A stretch of 64,000 nucleotides of DNA from Leeuwenhoekiella aestuarii (GCF_004104055.1 NZ_QOVJ01000007.1:1-64000); one strand, 5' to 3'. Shown: positions 18,801 to 27,004, counted from the stretch's first letter. Numbers and translations are program-made. Notes: generated by a model not told the origin, from the letters alone.

Positions 18801-20875
18801 TGCAAATCGAATTGGAACGCGGTGATTTAGCCACAGAAGCTTCAGATTATATCGGGCATATACAAACAGTACCGGGCACCCATTACGTATTTGAAATTTT
18901 ACAACGCTTAGGCAAAGAATCTTTTGAACGCGGGTATAGCTATTATAACGACAGTAAAAAATCAAAATTCAGTGCCATACTTAGAAAAAGCATTCCCGGT
19001 GAATCAGAGAGTTATGCCGATTTTGTAGCGCTTGCTGACGAAGCCAAAATTCCCAAAAAACGCTTAATCGAACTGGCGTGCTATGCCACACAATGGGCAG
19101 GTTATGTAGGTGCATATCTGGGGTTAGAAAAGTTAGAAGATGCCGTTTGGTGGTTTCAGGCGCACGTTTCAGACTATATGAGCAGTGAAAAAGAAACCCT
19201 CATTTCCCGGTATTCCAACATTCCAAAATCAGATTTTGCCATCGGCGCTATTGATATCGATTGGTTCAATAAAGTCTATAAAAATCTAGGAAAATCAAAT
19301 TGGAAAATTTTACACGATGCGGCCAAATATATTTCTGATGGAAACGGTCACCGTCAGGTAAAATTATATTCCAGTGTGATGTTGGGCGAAGTAAAAATCA
19401 CCGAAACCCTTAAAAAAATCAAAGAAAAACGCGATAAAGATTACGTTCGGGCTCTGGGCTTAATTCCGCTTAGTAAAACCGTCCCCGAAAAAGATTTATT
19501 AAAGCGCTACAACCTCTTGCAGCAGTTTTTAAAAGAAAGCAAACAATTTGGAGCCCAGCGTCAAGAAAGTGAAAATCTAGCTGTGACAATTGCTTTAGAC
19601 AACCTATCCAGAAACGCAGGCTATCAAGACCGCGTACGTTTCAGTTGGGCGATGGAAGCCAAAGCAACCCAGGAAATTATGGAAAATGCTACCCTAACCC
19701 TTGATGAAACCCAATTAAAACTGGTCATTAACACCTTAGGTAAAGCAAGTATTCAGGTAACCAAAGCCGGAAAACCCTTAAAATCAATCCCAGTAAAGTA
19801 CCGCAAAGAAAAATCGGTTATTCAACTAAAAGAGCATAAAGCGTATTTAACGCAACAATACAAAAGAACGCGTTTGTCCTTAGAAAACGCGATGCTTAAT
19901 GAAGACCCGTTTACCGCTGCAGAAATACAGAAGCTTATGCTGCATCCTATTGTAAAAGCAATGCTTCACCAATTGGTCTTGTTTGCTCCAGAAAAAGAAA
20001 TCAGCGGTTTTTATAAAAACGGCACCTTAACCAACGTAGCCGGAAAAACACACCCGTTAGCCAAAGAAGAGGTCTTGGTTATTGCCCACCCTGCTCATCT
20101 TTTTCAAACTGTAGCATGGGATTTATACCAGAAACACCTTTTTGCCGAGCGCATCGTACAGCCTTTTAAACAAGTATTTAGGGAGTTGTATGTGATCACC
20201 CAAGAAGAACGGGAAACCGGATACCGATCTAAACGCTACGAAGGGCATCAAATACAGCCTAACAAAACCGCAGCTTTATTGCGCAGCCGGGGCTGGACGG
20301 TTAACCGAGACGAAGGCTTGCAAAAAGTCTATCATCAACGCGGATTTATGGCTACGATGTATGCTATGGCCGATTGGTTTTCTCCTTCAGATGTAGAAGC
20401 ACCTACACTAGAAGAAGTGTGTTTTCATACGTTAACCGACTATAAGCCCATTCCGCTTAGCGAAATCCCACCGGTAGTCTTTAGCGAAATTATGCGCGAT
20501 ATAGACTTAGTGGTGAGCGTCGCCCACGTAGGTGGTGTAGATCCTGAAGCCAGCCACAGTACGATGCAAATGCGTGCAGCACTGGCCCAAGAATCTGCGA
20601 GACTCTTTAAGCTTGACAATATTGAAGTTAAAAACCGCCATATTTTAATCCAGGGAAAACTCGGTGAATACAGCATTCACTTAGGCAGTGCACAGGTAAG
20701 TAAAAACGGATTGGCACTTTCTATCCTGCCCGTACACAGTCAGCATCGGGGCCGTCTATTTTTACCCTTTGTAGATGATGATCCTAAAACCGCCGAGCTT
20801 ATTTCTAAAATGAAACTCCTGGCCGAAGATCATAAAATACAAGACCCTACCATTTTGGCACAAATCAATAATTAA
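15881..20875 (+). CDS. Very large DUF4132-domain protein (1664 aa)
   Basis: This cytoplasmic protein has no signal peptide or membrane segment. The first 1350 residues are mostly helical and repeat-like. The C-terminal 250 residues carry the DUF4132 signature: RYEGHQIQPNKTAALLRSRGW, DIDLVVSVAHVGGVDP, and SARLFKLDN...QGKLGEYSIHLGSA...LPVHSQHRGRLFLPFVDDDPKTAE (quoted in pieces). The function of DUF4132 is unknown. E. coli YehI (MolR) belongs to the family and is encoded near AAA+ and vWA proteins. Here a vWA protein is encoded in the same locus about 23 kb away under the same type of promoter. I see no WGR domain. The gene is intact, with an ATG about 36 bp after the -7 box. Confidence 0.85.
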   Translation: MIPTEQAHKYISRFKKADLKKEDFHQFSAPYQKLGWVLTQLKKDQYNYYTASDLTASFAAPETMNPWSSKEGMQLGVFLFGEIQAPYLGMMWQLIDSLPYQEGYARKAFRSKASFQLLTKKINIFRRFLSLSRLGMGSLPLQEQLQYSTYYDRGNSYFFASIFTQKPELVAEVVVDIIQGEDEIGGVSHDLIKGLLLTPAQKNWELVGNLLLAAQRQEGLRQTILESLDETHLGALKYIINLILENDLARFSSVVRAVNVWFGFNWEAPKKATVNRILQLAQSLIHNSDKVDELLNSRDNIEVYVALWAVGIIDVDLANQKALNRVYQTENRDTKLAALYFVSQTGRTNTSIVDYFKKELGKDPAIDHWVILNLPQIELDTDLFQRVYEVAQAIENGKAQKSGKIFSWFDFQPTSESFFNFLINQANQEQLALLADDIDQLPSVYRENYIRKVFPNSHRYYWGKKSAPQPQADYDYERGSWKRNLAHQAIKNRNETVMATGIQLFYVMPLYEEDLLLAEELLSRKSKTLRSALIELVVHQPEPILQTTTLHLIEAKNVNQRLAGLEILSILDNEDQYPEFINQQIERYKARPKHSKNEQVFLDKFTKSEHANTFSTGFGAVDYSNLSPLYIPQPKFQTKTNFFDKLGIVSSAGKSNKLSAFINPKKISEAVNNLIKRIHEQRNYEYEREGYQGETTTQLLGQGIHDIKELEDPTPLEELHNLPLAKLWIEWYEHSQLNDYEMYMAIRFIANANNPYSYYSTLIPFGKQYIPNLEALAIEHNPRSYYGKNQVYLKVLKRLFKVYQDQANFINFKLDLLEDIIANFPEKHKKTGFKQNDYSIQSSNWTSIASQFIGGLDEDELENASLDQLKKLWDLHLYLTAQYLGHPNPVSQLQEVAAEKVKNARDMPAPKIEVTIKLYQNKLINEDDLLFQALYSGELMSIIDGGFNYRIRSGRIPKNPIPPHVFAPLKTNLLQIELERGDLATEASDYIGHIQTVPGTHYVFEILQRLGKESFERGYSYYNDSKKSKFSAILRKSIPGESESYADFVALADEAKIPKKRLIELACYATQWAGYVGAYLGLEKLEDAVWWFQAHVSDYMSSEKETLISRYSNIPKSDFAIGAIDIDWFNKVYKNLGKSNWKILHDAAKYISDGNGHRQVKLYSSVMLGEVKITETLKKIKEKRDKDYVRALGLIPLSKTVPEKDLLKRYNLLQQFLKESKQFGAQRQESENLAVTIALDNLSRNAGYQDRVRFSWAMEAKATQEIMENATLTLDETQLKLVINTLGKASIQVTKAGKPLKSIPVKYRKEKSVIQLKEHKAYLTQQYKRTRLSLENAMLNEDPFTAAEIQKLMLHPIVKAMLHQLVLFAPEKEISGFYKNGTLTNVAGKTHPLAKEEVLVIAHPAHLFQTVAWDLYQKHLFAERIVQPFKQVFRELYVITQEERETGYRSKRYEGHQIQPNKTAALLRSRGWTVNRDEGLQKVYHQRGFMATMYAMADWFSPSDVEAPTLEEVCFHTLTDYKPIPLSEIPPVVFSEIMRDIDLVVSVAHVGGVDPEASHSTMQMRAALAQESARLFKLDNIEVKNRHILIQGKLGEYSIHLGSAQVSKNGLALSILPVHSQHRGRLFLPFVDDDPKTAELISKMKLLAEDHKIQDPTILAQINN

Positions 20876-20886
20876 CAGTAACATGA

Positions 20887-20973
20887 GGGCGTTCCCCACT
20901 CCCGTGGGGCGCGCTTTCTGTTACAAGTCCGCGTGCTCGCGCACTGTGGGCTTTTCACGACAATCGCTAACGC
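20887..20973 (+). repeat. REP-like palindromic element
   Basis: This G+C-rich block is unlike its surroundings. It is framed by GCGTT (20889-20893) and AACGC (20969-20973) and contains a perfect hairpin CCCCAC-tccc-GTGGGG (20894-20909) and a central hairpin GTGC-TCGC-GCAC (20933-20944). The layout GGGCGTT-hairpin-...-CGCTAACGC resembles intergenic REP-like repeats I associate with flavobacterial genomes (from memory). It sits between two genes and may stabilise or end the DUF4132 transcript. Confidence 0.6.
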
Positions 20974-20989
20974 AAAAGTCACGTTCACT

Positions 20990-21403
20990 ATGCAACTCAC
21001 GTTACATTTAAAAAGATTGGGGAAGAAAAAGGTAAAAAAGGTACCCTTCACCCTGGCAGAACCCCCACAAACCTTAGAAGACCTACTTATCGCTTGTGTA
21101 AAAAATCAAGTAGCAGCCTTTAATAACAAACGCTTAGCAGTAAATGTAATTGGCTTTTTAAGTCCGTCAGAAATTCAAGACCAGGCTACAAGCGGAAAAG
21201 TAGATTTTGGCGTCTTAGGCAATAAAAATTTAGCTAACGAGCAAGAAGCCATCGATAATGTACGCATTGCCTTTAAAGACGGTTTATTCCTGGTGTTTAT
21301 CGATGATGAAGAAGTTACCCAGCTGCAAGCACCGCTACAGCTTACTTCCCAAAGTGTTGTGACCTTTATACGAATGACCTTTTTGGTAGGTACCTATTGG
21401 TAA
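20990..21403 (+). CDS. Hypothetical protein downstream of the DUF4132 gene
   Basis: I chose the ATG at 20990 (137 aa) because upstream in-frame codons fall inside the REP-like element. The protein starts MQLTLHLKRLGKKKVKKVPF, a lysine-rich beta-strand-like start, and continues as a mixed alpha/beta protein with no signal peptide or membrane helix. I do not recognise the family. It begins 114 bp after the DUF4132 stop on the same strand and has no regulatory motif of its own, so it is probably read from the DUF4132 promoter. It may be a small partner of the DUF4132 protein. Confidence 0.65.
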   Translation: MQLTLHLKRLGKKKVKKVPFTLAEPPQTLEDLLIACVKNQVAAFNNKRLAVNVIGFLSPSEIQDQATSGKVDFGVLGNKNLANEQEAIDNVRIAFKDGLFLVFIDDEEVTQLQAPLQLTSQSVVTFIRMTFLVGTYW

Positions 21404-21499
21404 ACTACAACGTGTTGAATCCCTAAAAATTCCTGATCATAAAGATTGATGATGCCAAGCACAACTAAAACTTTTAGATCAAATCTATCTTCCACTAAA

Positions 21500-21814
21500 A
21501 TGCAAAAAGAATTAGCTCACTTAATATGCAATATGCACAGCTGCTGGTCTAAATTGCTCGTAGAAAAAGAGCTGGGGAATTATGCGCCAAGTATTTGGCA
21601 AGTAAAACTGGCTGCGGAAGCGATTACCATCAATGCGGCGAACAAAACCTTTGCGTTTAAAAATGCCGAATTCTCTTTTGATGTACATCTGGAAGAACCC
21701 CATAATACCGGAATAAATTATATAAATACCATTCCGGTTTATGGGAAAGGAACCTATGCTTTAGATGAAAAAAATCAAGTACTGAGAATTTTGAATTTGG
21801 TGTTGGATCACTAG
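21500..21814 (+). CDS. Small hypothetical protein
   Basis: The protein is 104 aa from the ATG at 21500. An upstream start at 21446 adds an unconvincing serine/threonine-rich extension. Visible features are a cysteine pair near the N-terminus (LICNMHSCW) and a beta-rich C-terminal half ending in a hydrophobic strand. There is no signal peptide, and I do not recognise the family. A weak copy of the locus motif (TCCCTAAAAATTCCTG at 21420-21435) lies 80 bp upstream, the same distance as for the DUF4132 gene, but without a clear -7 box. The gene is the last of the plus-strand group and faces the gene at 21938-22720. Confidence 0.6.
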   Translation: MQKELAHLICNMHSCWSKLLVEKELGNYAPSIWQVKLAAEAITINAANKTFAFKNAEFSFDVHLEEPHNTGINYINTIPVYGKGTYALDEKNQVLRILNLVLDH

Positions 21815-21822
21815 TAAACTAC

Positions 21823-21915
21823 TTCGGGGCAAGCCCGCGAAGCATTAAGCTGAACAATATATTTTTAGAACGAGACAAGTCTCGGAGCATTTAAATCTCG
21901 ATTATCGAGTAAATA
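21823..21915. repeat. Cluster of three consecutive hairpins between convergent genes
   Basis: Three inverted repeats follow each other between two convergent stop codons: GGGC-aa-GCCC framed by cttcg/cgaag, then CGAGAC-aa-GTCTCG, then CTCGA-tta-TCGAG. No T-run follows the last hairpin, so a bidirectional transcript-end or mRNA-protecting role is more likely than a classic terminator. The ordered triplet looks like a mobile intergenic repeat. Confidence 0.55.
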
Positions 21916-21937
21916 CATTCCAAATCTGTAACTAACT

Positions 21938-22720
21938 TTATTCTTTCGGGAGTTTAAAAAGCTGTTCCCGATTTATTGGGAAGTAGCGGGTTCCTTTAAA
22001 TCGAGGATTAGAAGGTATCATGGGTAGCGATGGATACATACGCGCTCGTGCAGCGCGTTTTAAACGCATTCCCCCATCAAAAAGTGAATGGATTTCATCT
22101 TCATCGTTGATGTAAATCGGTTTTTCAACCCAAGTTATTACCTGACCATAATTGGGTTGTACTAATAGCTGATTGTAAGGGGTATCCTGAAGCGAAAAGC
22201 TATAGCTATGCCCTTCTTGTTCACCAATAGCTATAGCTATCCACAAAGTATCACCTTTCTTTACCTGCAAAGAATAAACACTATCGCTTTCTGTTTTAAA
22301 CTTTTCAGAGGCAATAAAAGTAGAGGCATCAAAATCTTTACCCGTTTTTACGCATATGCGTTTAGGGTCAAGCTTTCTAAAGTAAATCAACAGCTGTTCA
22401 TCAGCAACAGCATCAGCATGGCTTCCGTAAAGCTTTATTGCATCCTGATCTGCAGTTGTGGTTGCATAAGCCGTATCGTTTTTCACCGTAAATGTTCCCT
22501 GAAAATAATTGACCGCGTCTGTTTCAGCAGCTGGCTTTTTAACTACAAATTGCTTTCTTTTAGCATTCATTCCTAAGATCACAGGAGCATCTGTATCAGC
22601 ACTCTTAAAGAAACCGTGGTATTTATCTAATTGGTTATCCTCTGTAGTTTGCGCATGAGTAAAGCCACTGTAGCAAATTAGAGAAATGAGTATGGTACGT
22701 TTAAGCTGTTTAACTAGCAT
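21938..22720 (-). CDS. Exported protein of unknown function
   Basis: This 260-aa protein has a signal peptide (about 1-23, cleavage near THAQ). The mature part is predicted beta-rich and ends in a basic segment (MRLKRAARARMYPSLPMIP). I do not recognise the family. It is probably periplasmic or outer-membrane associated. It has its own promoter of the locus type at 22757-22802 and is convergent with the DUF4132 group. Its exported location, together with the WG-repeat lipoprotein encoded upstream, gives the locus an envelope arm. Confidence 0.75.
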   Translation of the reverse strand: MLVKQLKRTILISLICYSGFTHAQTTEDNQLDKYHGFFKSADTDAPVILGMNAKRKQFVVKKPAAETDAVNYFQGTFTVKNDTAYATTTADQDAIKLYGSHADAVADEQLLIYFRKLDPKRICVKTGKDFDASTFIASEKFKTESDSVYSLQVKKGDTLWIAIAIGEQEGHSYSFSLQDTPYNQLLVQPNYGQVITWVEKPIYINDEDEIHSLFDGGMRLKRAARARMYPSLPMIPSNPRFKGTRYFPINREQLFKLPKE

Positions 22721-22756
22721 GTTTTAGTCGTTTTAGTTTAGGGTAATTGATACGGC

Positions 22757-22802
22757 CAAAGAACTCAATTTTTGGCCTAAAAAACCACCCTGTTTTCAGT
22801 GA
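22757..22802 (-). promoter_or_regulatory. Shared locus promoter, copy B (exported protein gene)
   Basis: On the minus strand TCACTGAAAACAGGG (22802-22788) is followed by a -7-like GTTCTTTG (22764-22757), a span of 46 bp. The start codon lies 82 bp from the motif start. After the motif the sequence also shares GGGTG and AGTTCTTT with copy C in front of the WG-repeat gene. Confidence 0.65.
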
Positions 22803-22894
22803 TTTTAGGTCTTTTAAGGTGAAAATCTTTAGAAACGGCAAGCTTCTTTGTGGGTATAGAACATTCAAAACAAGCAGCGTTTTAAGCAGTATTT

Positions 22895-25285
22895 CTATTG
22901 AAACAATATCAAATCCTGGGCTTTTATAGGTACTTTGGTTCCGTCTTCCCTCATAAACTGCCAGACGCCTTCGCGTTCAAAAGGTACCGGAAACTTAAAG
23001 CTCATTTCTTGGGTACGACTATTGAAACGGTCGTAAATCCCAATGACATACAAGGGCTTTAATAGCTCTCTTCCATCAGCAGTAATAACGCCGTAGCGGT
23101 TATTCTTGATGGTTAAAAAGCCATTTCCGCTTTCTTCAGGATACACCTTATCAAAATGAGGAGGAACTAGAATTTTTCCTTCAAGAGATGCAAACCCCTC
23201 TAGCATTTTTCCGGTAGCTTTATCTTCTTTTAACAACAGGAGATAGCGCTCAAATTCAAGAATTGGGTAAAACAGGGTTGCTTTGGTATCGTAAATTACC
23301 GGAACCATAAGTTCTCCTGCTGCATTGGCATACCCAAATTTCAATTGATCGGTGCTGTCTTTTTGAAATAGGATAAAATTTCCATTTTTCAATTGTTGAA
23401 TTTCCGAATATCCCTCGTTAAGCAAAAGCTGTTTTCGCTTATAATCATAAAGATACATTTTCCCGTTTTTTTGAACGCTCAATAAAGAAGTGCTGTCATT
23501 TAAAAGCACGTTTGTAAACGGAAGTTTTTCTTTTTTATGAGCTTTTACCGAATAGCTGTAATACAAGCTGTCTCTCTCGTGCAGTAAAAACGTAGCGGCA
23601 TCCAATGCTTCGATTTCCGCATAATGTACCGGAAGTATTTCTTTACCTTCCTCATGCATAAGACCTGCCTGGGTTTGATAATTCCCTACTTCTTTTACCA
23701 CTTTTATAAGCTGGGGTTGCGCTTCAAAAACCTGAATAGATTTATAGTTTATCGGTAGGATTAACGTATCTTCTTTTAAATCATAAAGGCCTTGATCACC
23801 ATAATCCTCTTTACTTACAAGCATTTTTTGATGTGGCAGAAATTTAAGATCAACATAATTATCAGCAATCATAGTATGGGTATTTAGATTGTAAAGTTTA
23901 GTCTTTCCGTCTTTCTCTAAGCTGATTAACCCTTTACTTTCTGCTCTGGAAACATAAGGCGTACGCTGCCCATTGCTTAAAAAATAGATCTTATCATAGG
24001 TTGGGCGAATACGTTTACCAGTTTTTGGAATGTAAAACCCATATTTTTCATTGGCGGTTAGTTTAAAAATAGATTCCGTTTTATTCTCGGCAGTTTTCAT
24101 TTCAGTCATGATAATCTCATCATAACCAGGAGGCAATACTTCTGTATTCTCCCGATCAAGCACGCCAACTTTTCGGTTTTTTCTACTGATAAAATAATCA
24201 CCTTGCACGCGTAATTGGCTTTTATAACTTGGCGGAATTATAGCCTTGCCCAACGTATCTATAATTCCAAATTTTTCATCTTTTTTAATCGAAAAATAAG
24301 GCCCCGATTGAAAGCTTGAATACGAATTATAAATTCCTGAATATTCAAAAGGAATGACTTCTTCTCCCTTGCGGTTAATCACCCCATAATAACGGTGATC
24401 ATCTATGGTTTTTGCGGCGATTAAATGTCCGTTTTCAATCTGAAAGCTATCATACTCAGGGGCGGCAAATTCTTTTTGCTGCGGAATATTTATAATAACG
24501 TTTTTCCCTTCTTTTCTAAATGCGGCAACCCACTCATCATTTCGCATATTTGAATGGATGTGTTGATAGTTAAAAGGTACCAACACTTCATTCTTGAGAT
24601 TGATAACGCCCCATTTTCCATTTTTTTCAGCATAAAAATAATCGGGCTTTTTGCCACAACCGCTGCAGTAATCAAAATCATCGTATTCAAAAGGGATGAT
24701 CACCTTGTTGTGTTCAGCATCATAAACACCCCATTTTTCATCCTTTTTTACATTAAAATAGCGGGGACCTAGTATTTGAACACGATCAAATTCAAAGGGA
24801 ACTATTAGGTTGCCCCAGGTATCGGCATAGGTTGTTTTTCCTTCTTTTTCCAGTTTTAAATAACGATCATACAGCAATGCGATGGTATCATACTCCGGTT
24901 GCAATACCCATTCAGCTGAATCATTCAGCATGCCATAGTTTCCGTTATCAAGCTGTACAATGCGCATGAGTTTTTTCTCATTCTTATATACGCTTAGCAT
25001 TCCGTTATTCGTAGGAGAAACGCTGTCTATTGGCTGAAATTCGTGTATCAAATTTTTAAACACGCGTTTTCCATTGGTGTTGATAAAAAAGGTGCTGCTG
25101 TCTTTTTCTACCCGTGCTATGCCTTGAAAAAAACGAGAGCTTTTATCGAAGCTTACCGTATCAATAGGCGTTTTAGCAGCACTCATCGATTGACGGGGTA
25201 CGCTTTTGGCACTATCACACGCATTTAAAAACAATAGGGCAGCAAGTCCTAAAATGGAGTAATTAAGATTGGGGATGATTTTCAT
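22895..25285 (-). CDS. WG-repeat lipoprotein (about 796 aa)
   Basis: I chose the ATG at 25285 because it gives a lipoprotein leader (MKIIPNLNYS...FLNAC) with a lipobox cysteine at 22; the longer frame to 25342 adds an implausible basic extension. The protein is made of WG-type repeats, for example KDEKWGVYDAEHNKVIIPFEY and KNGKWGVINLKNEVLVPFNY (given as repeat units), and KDEKFGIIDTLGKAIIPPSY. These occur roughly every 45-60 residues and are predicted to form a beta-solenoid or propeller. One repeat holds a CSGC pair that may bind metal. WG-repeat proteins are often exported and of unknown role. It has its own locus-type promoter, so I place it in the regulon as a surface or periplasmic component. 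Confidence 0.85.
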   Translation of the reverse strand: MKIIPNLNYSILGLAALLFLNACDSAKSVPRQSMSAAKTPIDTVSFDKSSRFFQGIARVEKDSSTFFINTNGKRVFKNLIHEFQPIDSVSPTNNGMLSVYKNEKKLMRIVQLDNGNYGMLNDSAEWVLQPEYDTIALLYDRYLKLEKEGKTTYADTWGNLIVPFEFDRVQILGPRYFNVKKDEKWGVYDAEHNKVIIPFEYDDFDYCSGCGKKPDYFYAEKNGKWGVINLKNEVLVPFNYQHIHSNMRNDEWVAAFRKEGKNVIINIPQQKEFAAPEYDSFQIENGHLIAAKTIDDHRYYGVINRKGEEVIPFEYSGIYNSYSSFQSGPYFSIKKDEKFGIIDTLGKAIIPPSYKSQLRVQGDYFISRKNRKVGVLDRENTEVLPPGYDEIIMTEMKTAENKTESIFKLTANEKYGFYIPKTGKRIRPTYDKIYFLSNGQRTPYVSRAESKGLISLEKDGKTKLYNLNTHTMIADNYVDLKFLPHQKMLVSKEDYGDQGLYDLKEDTLILPINYKSIQVFEAQPQLIKVVKEVGNYQTQAGLMHEEGKEILPVHYAEIEALDAATFLLHERDSLYYSYSVKAHKKEKLPFTNVLLNDSTSLLSVQKNGKMYLYDYKRKQLLLNEGYSEIQQLKNGNFILFQKDSTDQLKFGYANAAGELMVPVIYDTKATLFYPILEFERYLLLLKEDKATGKMLEGFASLEGKILVPPHFDKVYPEESGNGFLTIKNNRYGVITADGRELLKPLYVIGIYDRFNSRTQEMSFKFPVPFEREGVWQFMREDGTKVPIKAQDLILFQ

Positions 25286-25441
25286 TTGTTTATTCTTTTT
25301 CTTTCTAGCATGGGTACTACAATTCGTACACAAAACAAGCAATCAAGCGTTTAGCATCATCGCGATGGTACCTTGTTGCTTTTGGTCGATTTTAATAGTT
25401 ACGGCCAACACAGTGTTTTTTTTTCAAGTGCAACTCGAGCC

Positions 25442-25487
25442 CAAAAGAACTGATTTTCTAAAACTAAATGCACCCGGTTTTCAGGGT
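25442..25487 (-). promoter_or_regulatory. Shared locus promoter, copy C (WG-repeat lipoprotein gene)
   Basis: On the minus strand ACCCTGAAAACCGGG begins at 25487 and a -7-like TTCTTTTG ends at 25442, a span of 46 bp, identical to copies B and H. The distance to the ATG at 25285 is about 200 bp, longer than for the other copies, which implies a leader of roughly 150 nt. Confidence 0.65.
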
Positions 25488-25543
25488 TTGTGAATTTTTT
25501 AAGAAGCGCGTGTATTCAAAAATCCCCAAGCGTGAATCTTAAA

Positions 25544-25591
25544 TTTCACGGAATACAGGTATAAAATCCTGCTCATTAACCTCCAAATTTG
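25544..25591 (+). promoter_or_regulatory. Shared locus promoter, copy D (gene at 25613)
   Basis: TTTCACGGAATACAGG at 25544-25559 is the most divergent copy. It keeps the GAA core and the CAGG end, but its left half is CACGG instead of CCCTG. A -7 box CAAATTTG (25584-25591) lies 24 bp after it, giving a total span of 48 bp. The start codon is 69 bp from the motif start. Its CACGGAA half matches the perfect palindrome at 27544-27559. Confidence 0.5.
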
Positions 25592-25612
25592 TAATCAAAT
25601 TAAAACGATAAA

Positions 25613-26305
25613 ATGATGAATTTTAAGACCATGTTGCAGTTACCTGTTTTAGAGACGAATGAAGTTTTAAAAATACTTCAGGAAGTTGCAGACCATGAGC
25701 GCAAACAGGAGAACCCAAATATGCCAAAGATTAGCTTTAGCAATACAGAGGGTACCATTTCGGGTTACTTTATAAATTACGATCGCGATAAAGGGGTGGT
25801 GTTAATTGGAAATTGGTACGACAATGAGGCCGATTTGCAATATGTAAGTTTTCATAGTATTTCGTGTATTATGTTGCAAAACGTAAAAGATTACGTACAT
25901 CTGCTATCTGATGGGAAAATACCGTTTACGCCCAGACCAGAAGAGGTGCCCACACAGCTTCAGCTTAAAAAAGAACTAAAAGCTGCTGGTGTAGCACTTC
26001 AGGAACCGCTGGGAAAAGCATTGAGCATCGTGTTTAATGCGGGAGAAAACCCAAGCGATACCCAAAAATACTACGCTAAAAAAGCGATTGATTTACTACA
26101 AGAAACGCTCGTTATCCTTGCCGAAAACAACCTGGCAAAAGAAGCCTTCTCTGAAACTGTTGATGCTATTGAGTTTGAATTTGCAAAGGCTAATACGATT
26201 GAATTAAGCGATAGCGTGCTTCGCATTTCTTTCAATCTGGAAAAAGGATGGAAAAGCGTGTTGAGTAAAACCGAACTTCAAAACGCAATCGAAAAGAATT
26301 TATAA
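25613..26305 (+). CDS. Hypothetical cytoplasmic protein
   Basis: This 230-aa protein starts at a double ATG (25613/25616). The first half (to about residue 110) looks beta-rich (GTISGYFINYDRDKGVVLIG), and the second half is helical (SDTQKYYAKKAIDLLQETL). There is no signal peptide or membrane segment. I do not recognise the family. It is followed 14 bp later by another small gene, so the two form an operon. The promoter belongs to the locus set. Confidence 0.75.
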   Translation: MMNFKTMLQLPVLETNEVLKILQEVADHERKQENPNMPKISFSNTEGTISGYFINYDRDKGVVLIGNWYDNEADLQYVSFHSISCIMLQNVKDYVHLLSDGKIPFTPRPEEVPTQLQLKKELKAAGVALQEPLGKALSIVFNAGENPSDTQKYYAKKAIDLLQETLVILAENNLAKEAFSETVDAIEFEFAKANTIELSDSVLRISFNLEKGWKSVLSKTELQNAIEKNL

Positions 26306-26319
26306 CCTTAACCCTACTG

Positions 26320-26724
26320 ATGATGTCACCTAATACCGTTATAGACCGTATCGAACTTCTTTTAAACAAAGATGAACATACCCAACATCAATACCTCTTG
26401 CAGCAATTTGATTATAGCATTTCTGCTGCTTACCCTATAGCTGATGAATCTGAAAAACGAATAGATGTGCACGCCTCGGGCTGCAATCGGGAAGAACCAG
26501 ACGAACTGTTTTTAGAATGGATCGCCAACCACCCCGGTACATGGTCTGGTGTGGTACACATTTTCTTTAAAAATGAAAAAGCTCCCGGTTTAAGCATTCA
26601 TTTTAAACAGTCTATTCTAAATAGCTATAGCCAATCGTTTACCGAAAATAGTGGCTATCAACAAAACGGCTATTTTGCCGCACAGCTAAAAGAGGTTACC
26701 ATCAATCAATTACAGATGAACTAG
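26320..26724 (+). CDS. Hypothetical cytoplasmic protein
   Basis: This 134-aa protein starts at a double ATG. It is a mixed alpha/beta sequence with an aromatic centre (HPGTWSGVVHIFF) and no signal peptide. I do not recognise the family. It lies 14 bp after the previous gene and is therefore co-transcribed. Size and position would suit a partner of the 230-aa protein, but nothing in the sequence proves it. Confidence 0.7.
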   Translation: MMSPNTVIDRIELLLNKDEHTQHQYLLQQFDYSISAAYPIADESEKRIDVHASGCNREEPDELFLEWIANHPGTWSGVVHIFFKNEKAPGLSIHFKQSILNSYSQSFTENSGYQQNGYFAAQLKEVTINQLQMN

Positions 26725-27004
26725 TTACTTCTCTATACTTCCAAAAAACCAACAGAGACTGGCTAAAAAGTGACTAAACCGTCATTCTGAATTTAATTCA
26801 GAATCTCATCAAACTCATTATATCAGTAGGAGAACCTGGAACCTGCCGTCTCCTAGTCGGGCTTGTTTCAGGTTCGCATCCTCAAGACTTTGTTTTTTAT
26901 CACAGTATAATATTCCAGATCAAGCCTTACTCACCAGCTCTCGCCCGGACTGACCCGCATAGCAATTATTACAAATTAGAGGTCACGAATCTTACTTTTA
27001 ATCA
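26725..27004. other. Gene-free stretch with a REP-like palindrome
   Basis: No coding frame is supported on either strand. The stretch contains a perfect odd palindrome ATTCTGAATT-T-AATTCAGAAT (26784-26804), followed by text with further self-complementarity (AACCTG...CAGGTT). The block GTCATTCTGAATTTAATTC plus AGAATCTCATC resembles dispersed intergenic repeats I associate with Bacteroidota genomes (from memory). I see no promoter here, which fits the convergent genes on both sides. Confidence 0.5.

Noticed and set aside
20933-20989. Extended N-terminus of the gene at 20990
   Set aside because: The extra 19 codons lie mostly in the REP-like element, so the ATG at 20990 is more plausible.
22747-22929. 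60-codon plus-strand frame upstream of the exported protein gene
   Set aside because: It overlaps the promoter copy B and the end of the WG-repeat gene and shows no protein-like features.
25286-25342. Extended N-terminus of the WG-repeat protein
   Set aside because: The added residues are basic and cysteine-rich and would destroy the lipoprotein leader that begins at 25285.
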